Source: Prevotella sp. E2-28
GTDB lineage: Bacteria > Bacteroidota > Bacteroidia > Bacteroidales > Bacteroidaceae
Direction of reading: 5' to 3'
NCBI RefSeq assembly: GCF_022024055.1
Contig: NZ_CP091788.1
Span: 2,728,001 to 2,792,000 of the forward strand
DNA: 64,000 nt
Translations under genes and position numbers: made by a program
The notes under the pieces: model-generated
What the model saw: the letters and a program-made list of their open reading frames with translations, nothing else
The model's database searches: none
What the model was told of the DNA's origin: nothing
Shown: positions 60,242 through 64,000 of the stretch, piece after piece
Numbering within the stretch: position 1 is the first letter of the stretch
Layout: each line of letters begins with the position of its first letter

Positions 60242-60904
60242 ATGGAGTCTTATCTGAACACAGAGAATATTGCACGGAGCATGGATGGCGTAGAGTATCA
60301 TCCACTCATTCCGTTCTTGCCTGAGAATGCGAAGGTACTGTTTCTGGGCAGTTTCCCACCACAGCGCAAGCGATGGTGTATGGATTTTTATTATCCCAAC
60401 TTCATCAATGACCACTGGCGTATTGAGGGAGAGATATTCTTTGGAGACAGAAATCATTTCGTAAATCTCGAAGCGAAGCGCTTCAAGTTAGAAGAGATAG
60501 TTGCATTCTGTAAACAACAGGGACTCGCTTTCTTTGATACTTCTTCTGCCATTCGCCGTTTGCAGGATAATGCTTCAGATAAATTTCTTGAAGTGGTGGA
60601 GCCTACAGATATCAACGCCCTTATCCAGCGCTTACCACATCTTAAAGCCATCGTGACCACAGGCGAGAAAGCCACAGAGACCATCTGCGCCTCACTCCGC
60701 ATCCCCGTTATCCCCAAGGTTAACACCTCAGCCCCTATCCCACCCACATCATCCATCCAACATCATCCATCATCCATCTTACATCCCACATCACCCCTCC
60801 TCCTCTATCGCCTTCCCTCTTCTTCCCGTGCCTACCCGCTTGCCTTTATGAAAAAGGTGGAAGCCTACCGACAGATGTTTGCCACCATAGGGATGTTGGA
60901 ATAA
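60242..60904 (+). CDS. Uracil-DNA glycosylase superfamily protein
   Basis: 220 residues. The N-terminal HPLIPFLPENAKVLFLGSFPP and the following DFYYPN have the motif pattern of the uracil-DNA glycosylase superfamily (motif 1 G-x-x-P and an F/Y-x-x-P/N follow-up). The central AIVTTGEKATETI matches the next strand of the fold. No classic HPS motif is visible near the end; YRLPSSSRAYPLAF may be the equivalent (LPS.S.A). Residues about 169-187 are a Pro/Ser/His-rich insertion coded by 14-base repeats just before that motif. The exact DNA substrate is unclear. The start is set by the promoter. Confidence 0.72.
   Translation: MESYLNTENIARSMDGVEYHPLIPFLPENAKVLFLGSFPPQRKRWCMDFYYPNFINDHWRIEGEIFFGDRNHFVNLEAKRFKLEEIVAFCKQQGLAFFDTSSAIRRLQDNASDKFLEVVEPTDINALIQRLPHLKAIVTTGEKATETICASLRIPVIPKVNTSAPIPPTSSIQHHPSSILHPTSPLLLYRLPSSSRAYPLAFMKKVEAYRQMFATIGMLE
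60746..60801 (+). repeat. Four degenerate 14-base repeats inside the glycosylase-like gene
   Basis: acatcatccatcca (60746), acatcatccatcat (60760) and two more degenerate units (60774, 60788). The unit resembles the ansA word catcgtccatcagc and has the same period. Confidence 0.78.
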
Positions 60905-60938
60905 AAAATGCTGGAGGGTACATCACTGTAGCCTCCAG
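60903..60938 (-). terminator. Terminator of the secreted lipocalin-like gene
   Basis: CTGGAGG (60911-60917) and CCTCCAG (60932-60938) pair, and the minus strand continues CATTTTTTATT. It lies 67 bases after the stop codon, against the end of the convergent gene. Confidence 0.78.
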
Positions 60939-61005
60939 ATTTCCCTAGGTATTATTTACTATTACTAACTTTACTATTCGTAGTTTTTATATTCCTGTCA
61001 GGAAT

Positions 61006-61500
61006 TTACTTGAACATATTCTGCTTGATAACCTGCTCAACATCGGCAGGAACACTCTTGCTCTTACAGCAATCAACGAGATATTTCACAACCTTGGCAG
61101 GCAGATTCTTTTTCTTCCAGATGTCATGACGGGTCTGCCAAACACCTTCGATAGTGGTCTTATCAATCCATGTCAGGGCATCCTTAATCTTTTCGCGTCC
61201 CATCTCTGAGTACCAACCATCCTTGAAAGTATAGGTTCCATACTCATGAGGCATCACCACAATCTTACCATCCTTGGTCAATGCCAGTTCTGCACAGGCA
61301 TACTCACCATCAGCACCATAGTATTTGAACTGCGAGTAGCCCGTCTGCTTGCCACAAATGGTTTTCTTCTCACCCTCCCATTGCATGGACTCCATAACCC
61401 ATGCACCAACAAGTTCCTTGTCGGCAATCTTCACCTTCTGGGCACTCACCTGCAGCACACTCATAAGTGCTACTGCGATTACTAACATTACTTTTTTCAT
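61006..61500 (-). CDS. Secreted lipocalin-like protein (DUF4488 type)
   Basis: 164 residues from the ATG at 61500, which begins a good signal peptide (VMLVIAVALMSVLQVSAQ). The longer frame starts inside the promoter. The mature part opens ELVGAWVMESMQWEG and continues with short beta strands (QFKYYGADGEYACAEL, KIVVMPHEYGTYTFKDGWY), as in small lipocalin-like proteins; I recall DUF4488, without certainty. The periplasmic part of the neighbouring regulator opens similarly (QGAWILEQQAYPMG). Six TTTGCA repeats precede the promoter. Confidence 0.7.
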   Translation of the reverse strand: MKKVMLVIAVALMSVLQVSAQKVKIADKELVGAWVMESMQWEGEKKTICGKQTGYSQFKYYGADGEYACAELALTKDGKIVVMPHEYGTYTFKDGWYSEMGREKIKDALTWIDKTTIEGVWQTRHDIWKKKNLPAKVVKYLVDCCKSKSVPADVEQVIKQNMFK

Positions 61501-61548
61501 ACGCTTTAAGTTTTTAATTGGTTGATAATTGTTTTGAATTGTCGAGGG

Positions 61549-61654
61549 CAAAATTACGGTCTTTCTCCCAACCGGCCAAGCTTTTCACTTTGCATCTGCT
61601 TTGCACGTTGTTTGCATTTTCTTTGCAGGGAGTTTGCAAACAGTTTGCATACCG
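61549..61654 (-). promoter_or_regulatory. Promoter with six TTTGCA repeats at exact 11-base spacing
   Basis: The -7 box TAATTTTG is at 61549-61556. TTTGCA starts at 61589, 61600, 61611, 61622, 61633 and 61644, once per helical turn. The first copy lies 33 bases beyond the box. The 13-mer TTTCACTTTGCAT (61583-61595) recurs at 62735-62747 in the regulator promoter. Confidence 0.88.
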
Positions 61655-61655
61655 T

Positions 61656-62681
61656 TTACGCCCCGATGGAAAGGATGAATTCATCCCATTCCCTGGTACC
61701 ACCCTTCTGGCCAAACACCTTTTTATATAATCGGCTGCGCACGGTACTAATGGTGCTGGCATCACGAGCTAATACTGCTGCCATATCTGAGGGTGAAATA
61801 CGTAGTTTGATAAGCAGACAGACCTGATACTCCAGTTCTGACATCGCATAAAGTCCGCGCAACTGACTGGCAAAGCCTGGATACACCTTACGAATCTGAC
61901 TCTCTATCTCACCCCAGTCACCCACCTTCAGTTTCTGTCCCGTAGCGATACGACGTTGCAAAGTTTGGTATTCATCAGATGCAAAGTAGGCCGTTTCCAC
62001 TGATTCTATCGCTTTCCTCACTGCCTGCGGACGCTCCTCCTGTATCTCCTGAATCTGCTGCAACTGCAACTGAAGGGTGCGTTTGGCCTTTCGGTTGTAA
62101 ATAGCAATACGGGTAATCAGCAACAACAAGACGATAGCAAAGACGGTCAGGAAGATAAAACCATGAATCAAACTGGCCTGTTTGCGCTCTTTAGCCGACA
62201 GCACATAACTCTGCTGACTGGCTCCCCCGTCTTTCTGCATGGCCACCATGGTGAGATTCCTGATTTCATCGCCCCATTCTTCAGCAATTTCATTGGCACT
62301 TCTCCAGGTATGAAGAACACCACTCTGCTGCGTCACAATAGTAGAATCATCCTCCTGTCTTAGAGGGTGCGGATCATCATCTTCCAGATAGATATGCTCA
62401 CCACCGCCCTTATCGATCAATGTAATATTGCATACCCAGTCGGGCCTTATGATCAGACCTGATTCCGTTTTCGCCATCCAGCACTGATACATCACGCTGT
62501 CGCCCTCATAAAGCCTCAACCATGTACCTTCTGTTTCCGAATACGTAGCCTGATGCCCCATAGGATAGGCTTGTTGCTCTAAAATCCATGCCCCTTGCAG
62601 GAAATAATGGTTATCGTCTTGGTTGTTAGAAGTGCATCCCAGCAAAATACATGCTGCTGCAATGATTGGTAAAAGTCTCAT
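61656..62681 (-). CDS. Transmembrane regulator with lipoprotein-type N-terminus and cytoplasmic HTH
   Basis: 341 residues from the ATG at 62681. A signal with lipobox (ILLGC followed by TSNNQ) precedes a periplasmic domain (about 20-165) that opens like the neighbouring lipocalin-like protein. One membrane helix (about 172-192, IHGFIFLTVFAIVLLLLITRI), a coiled coil (TLQLQLQQIQEIQEE) and a C-terminal LuxR-like helix-turn-helix (LEYQVCLLIKLRISPSDMAAVLARDASTISTVRSRLYKKVFG) follow. It is probably a one-component membrane regulator whose sensor is anchored at both ends. TTTGCA repeats stand before its own promoter and that of the next gene. Confidence 0.82.
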   Translation of the reverse strand: MRLLPIIAAACILLGCTSNNQDDNHYFLQGAWILEQQAYPMGHQATYSETEGTWLRLYEGDSVMYQCWMAKTESGLIIRPDWVCNITLIDKGGGEHIYLEDDDPHPLRQEDDSTIVTQQSGVLHTWRSANEIAEEWGDEIRNLTMVAMQKDGGASQQSYVLSAKERKQASLIHGFIFLTVFAIVLLLLITRIAIYNRKAKRTLQLQLQQIQEIQEERPQAVRKAIESVETAYFASDEYQTLQRRIATGQKLKVGDWGEIESQIRKVYPGFASQLRGLYAMSELEYQVCLLIKLRISPSDMAAVLARDASTISTVRSRLYKKVFGQKGGTREWDEFILSIGA

Positions 62682-62698
62682 TACTTTTTGAATTTGTG

Positions 62699-62757
62699 TG
62701 CAAATATAGCAAAAAGAATGCAAAGTGACGCTTGTTTCACTTTGCATTTTATTTGCA
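62699..62757 (-). promoter_or_regulatory. Regulator promoter with phased TTTGCA sites
   Basis: The -7 box TATATTTG is at 62701-62708. TTTGCA starts at 62741 (33 bases beyond the box) and 62752 (11 further), with an inverted copy TGCAAA at 62719, 22 bases before the first. This mirrors the layout at 61549-61654. Confidence 0.82.
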
Positions 62758-62775
62758 TTCGCCTGTTTTTAGGCA

Positions 62776-63285
62776 TTATTCTTGGTTAAGGAAGAAACGC
62801 TGAAACTCACGTTCGAAATTAGGGGTGAGAATACCTTGTCCCATTGCCTCACGGATTTCCTGCATCGACCAAAAGCGTCCGCCGTCCAGTTCCTCCTCTG
62901 ATGGTTTCACCTCGCCAGTATAAGTAGTACGGTTCACATATACCAACTCACGCTCACGCTGACTGTCGAACACATATTTCCCGATGAACTCTGGCGTAAA
63001 ATCGGTAATGCCCAGTTCCTCACGTACCTCACGACTCAGTGCCAACTCTGGTGTCTCGCCGTAATCAATATGTCCGCCTACGGCCGTATCCCATTTCCCT
63101 GGCTGAATATCCTTCCACTCCGGACGCTTCTGCAGATACACATCACCCTGCGCGTTAAATACATGCAGATGAACCACCGCATGAAGCAGTCGTGAACCGT
63201 TATGGCACTCGCCACGTGTGGCCTTTCCTATCACCGTTCCTTCCTCGTCAACCAAAGGGAACAGCTCTTGCAAATTATCTTTCAT
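62776..63285 (-). CDS. Nudix hydrolase
   Basis: 169 residues. The Nudix box is complete: GHIDYGETPELALSREVREELGI (G-x5-E-x7-REVxEELG). The N-terminus (LFPLVDEEGTVIGKATRGECHNGSRLLHAVVHLHVFN) resembles isopentenyl-diphosphate isomerase-like Nudix proteins (YfcD type), but the isomerase active-site cysteine pattern is not evident. It hydrolyses a nucleoside diphosphate derivative that cannot be named. The promoter at 63355-63362 is divergent from the AlbA_2 gene. Confidence 0.88.
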   Translation of the reverse strand: MKDNLQELFPLVDEEGTVIGKATRGECHNGSRLLHAVVHLHVFNAQGDVYLQKRPEWKDIQPGKWDTAVGGHIDYGETPELALSREVREELGITDFTPEFIGKYVFDSQRERELVYVNRTTYTGEVKPSEEELDGGRFWSMQEIREAMGQGILTPNFEREFQRFFLNQE

Positions 63286-63354
63286 TAATGAAATACTCCT
63301 TAGTCAAAAACAATCTATTAACCTTTTCACAAGCCCAAGCGGGAAATTTAGGTG

Positions 63355-63401
63355 CAAAATTAAGCAAAAGTTTTGATTATCCAAAAAATATCGTAACTTT
63401 G
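63355..63401. promoter_or_regulatory. Divergent promoters: Nudix gene (-) and AlbA_2 gene (+)
   Basis: TAATTTTG at 63355-63362 points left. TAACTTTG at 63394-63401 points right, only 9 bases before the ATG at 63411. Confidence 0.78.
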
Positions 63402-63410
63402 CAGTCAACT

Positions 63411-64000
63411 ATGGACGACAAACGCTATCTTCAAAGCCTCATTAGGGAGGGTGAACACCAACAACAGGATTTCAAATACAGGGTATCCGATGCCATGAAA
63501 CTGGCAAAATCTGTATCAGCATTTGCAAATACTGACGGCGGACGGCTACTTATTGGTGTTCGTGACGATGGTCACATGTCGGGTGTTCGCGATGAGGAAG
63601 AAATATACATGATGCATCAAGCCGCCTACCGTTATTGTCGCCCTCAGGCCAGTATCAAGTTTGATACCTACCACATCGAAGGCCGTCATATTGTCATTGC
63701 CACCGTTCCCCCTACAGACCATCGTCCTGTCTGTGCCATCGACGATGAAGGCAAGCAACGAGCCTATATCCGTATTGCCGACGAAAACATCGTTGCCTCA
63801 CCTGTTCATCTGGCTATCTGGCGCGAATCACAAAACCCTCAAGGCACTATGATGACTTATACGGATACCGTCCGTAAACTGATTGAGGCCATGCAGGATC
63901 AGCGCCTCACGCTCAATCAACTGGTGCGTCGTTCTGGCATTCCGCGCCCAAAGGTTATCACGCTCTTGGCACGCCTTATCCGGTTTCACGTTGCTCAGTG
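63411..64000 (+). CDS. AlbA_2 (Schlafen-like) domain protein, 3' end beyond the window
   Basis: An open frame of 196 codons runs off the window end. The N-terminus has the AlbA_2 pattern: IREGEHQQQDFKYRVSD, then KLAKSVSAFANTDGGRLLIGVRDDG (the family E.ofK and AFANTxGG...GV.D.G motifs), then IVIATVPPTDHRPV. Residues about 150-195 look like a winged helix (LTLNQLVRRSGIPRPKVITLLARLI). Such proteins are putative DNA- or RNA-binding regulators, and Schlafen-type domains can be nucleases. The gene is nearly leaderless (9 bases after the -7 box). Confidence 0.8.
   Translation, partial: MDDKRYLQSLIREGEHQQQDFKYRVSDAMKLAKSVSAFANTDGGRLLIGVRDDGHMSGVRDEEEIYMMHQAAYRYCRPQASIKFDTYHIEGRHIVIATVPPTDHRPVCAIDDEGKQRAYIRIADENIVASPVHLAIWRESQNPQGTMMTYTDTVRKLIEAMQDQRLTLNQLVRRSGIPRPKVITLLARLIRFHVAQ

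Noticed and set aside
61589-61654. CRISPR-like array
   Set aside because: The unit is 11 bases with a 6-base fixed core, far too short for CRISPR repeats, and no cas genes are present.

Overview
The window is chromosomal DNA of a Prevotella-like member of the Bacteroidales. The evidence is a SusC/SusD pair, a type III glutamine synthetase, a lysyl-tRNA synthetase with a C-terminal extension, lipoproteins with CarboxypepD-like domains, and some twenty promoters with the Bacteroidetes -7 box TAnnTTTG in place of sigma70 boxes and Shine-Dalgarno sites. I saw no rRNA, tRNA, insertion sequence, prophage or CRISPR array.

Layout. 1-1.8 kb: 3' end of a porin gene and an asparaginase. 2.1-7.7 kb (-): a SusC-SusD-lipoprotein uptake operon without enzymes. 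8.1-14.2 kb (-): gyrA, two TPR proteins and a UDP-GlcNAc 2-epimerase homologue that has lost catalytic residues. 14.9-29.8 kb: housekeeping genes (lysS, gpsA, rlmL, purD), two histidine kinases, an S9 peptidase and a FadL-type protein. 29.9-34.6 kb: two surface lipoproteins divergent from a membrane AraC regulator, with tandem repeats between them. 34.7-40 kb: a DUF2723 glycosyltransferase-like protein, a polysaccharide deacetylase and mnmA. 40-46 kb (-): pyrG, purF and glnN. 46.2-50.3 kb: ECF sigma factor, short anti-sigma factor and outer-membrane receptor. 50.2-52.6 kb (-): vitamin B6 synthase pdxST behind a ThiD-fold/AraC fusion. 52.7-55.1 kb (-): glnK, amtB and a porin. 55.5-57 kb: hipBA. 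57-64 kb: secreted proteins, a gene remnant, a DNA glycosylase-like protein, a lipoprotein-type transmembrane HTH regulator beside a secreted protein, a Nudix hydrolase and a truncated AlbA_2 gene.

Strongest new signals. (1) The glnN, glnK-amtB and pyrG-purF promoters carry the same bipartite element, W-TCTACA, 15 bases, ACAAT(C/T)TG, always starting exactly 43 bases beyond the -7 box. It is a candidate nitrogen or glutamine regulon without a named regulator. (2) The promoters of the HTH lipoprotein gene and of its secreted neighbour both carry TTTGCA at 11-base spacing, starting exactly 33 bases beyond the -7 box. (3) The protein in front of pdxST looks like a catalytically dead ThiD/PdxK domain fused to an AraC DNA-binding domain, a candidate B6 sensor. 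(4) Short word repeats recur throughout. Some are in-frame 14-base repeats inside enzymes; others are stop-codon-rich tracts just after stop codons, one an exact duplication of a gene's last 15 bases.

Several gene starts were moved downstream because the longest open frame begins inside a promoter. Functions come from motif recognition alone; no database search was run.
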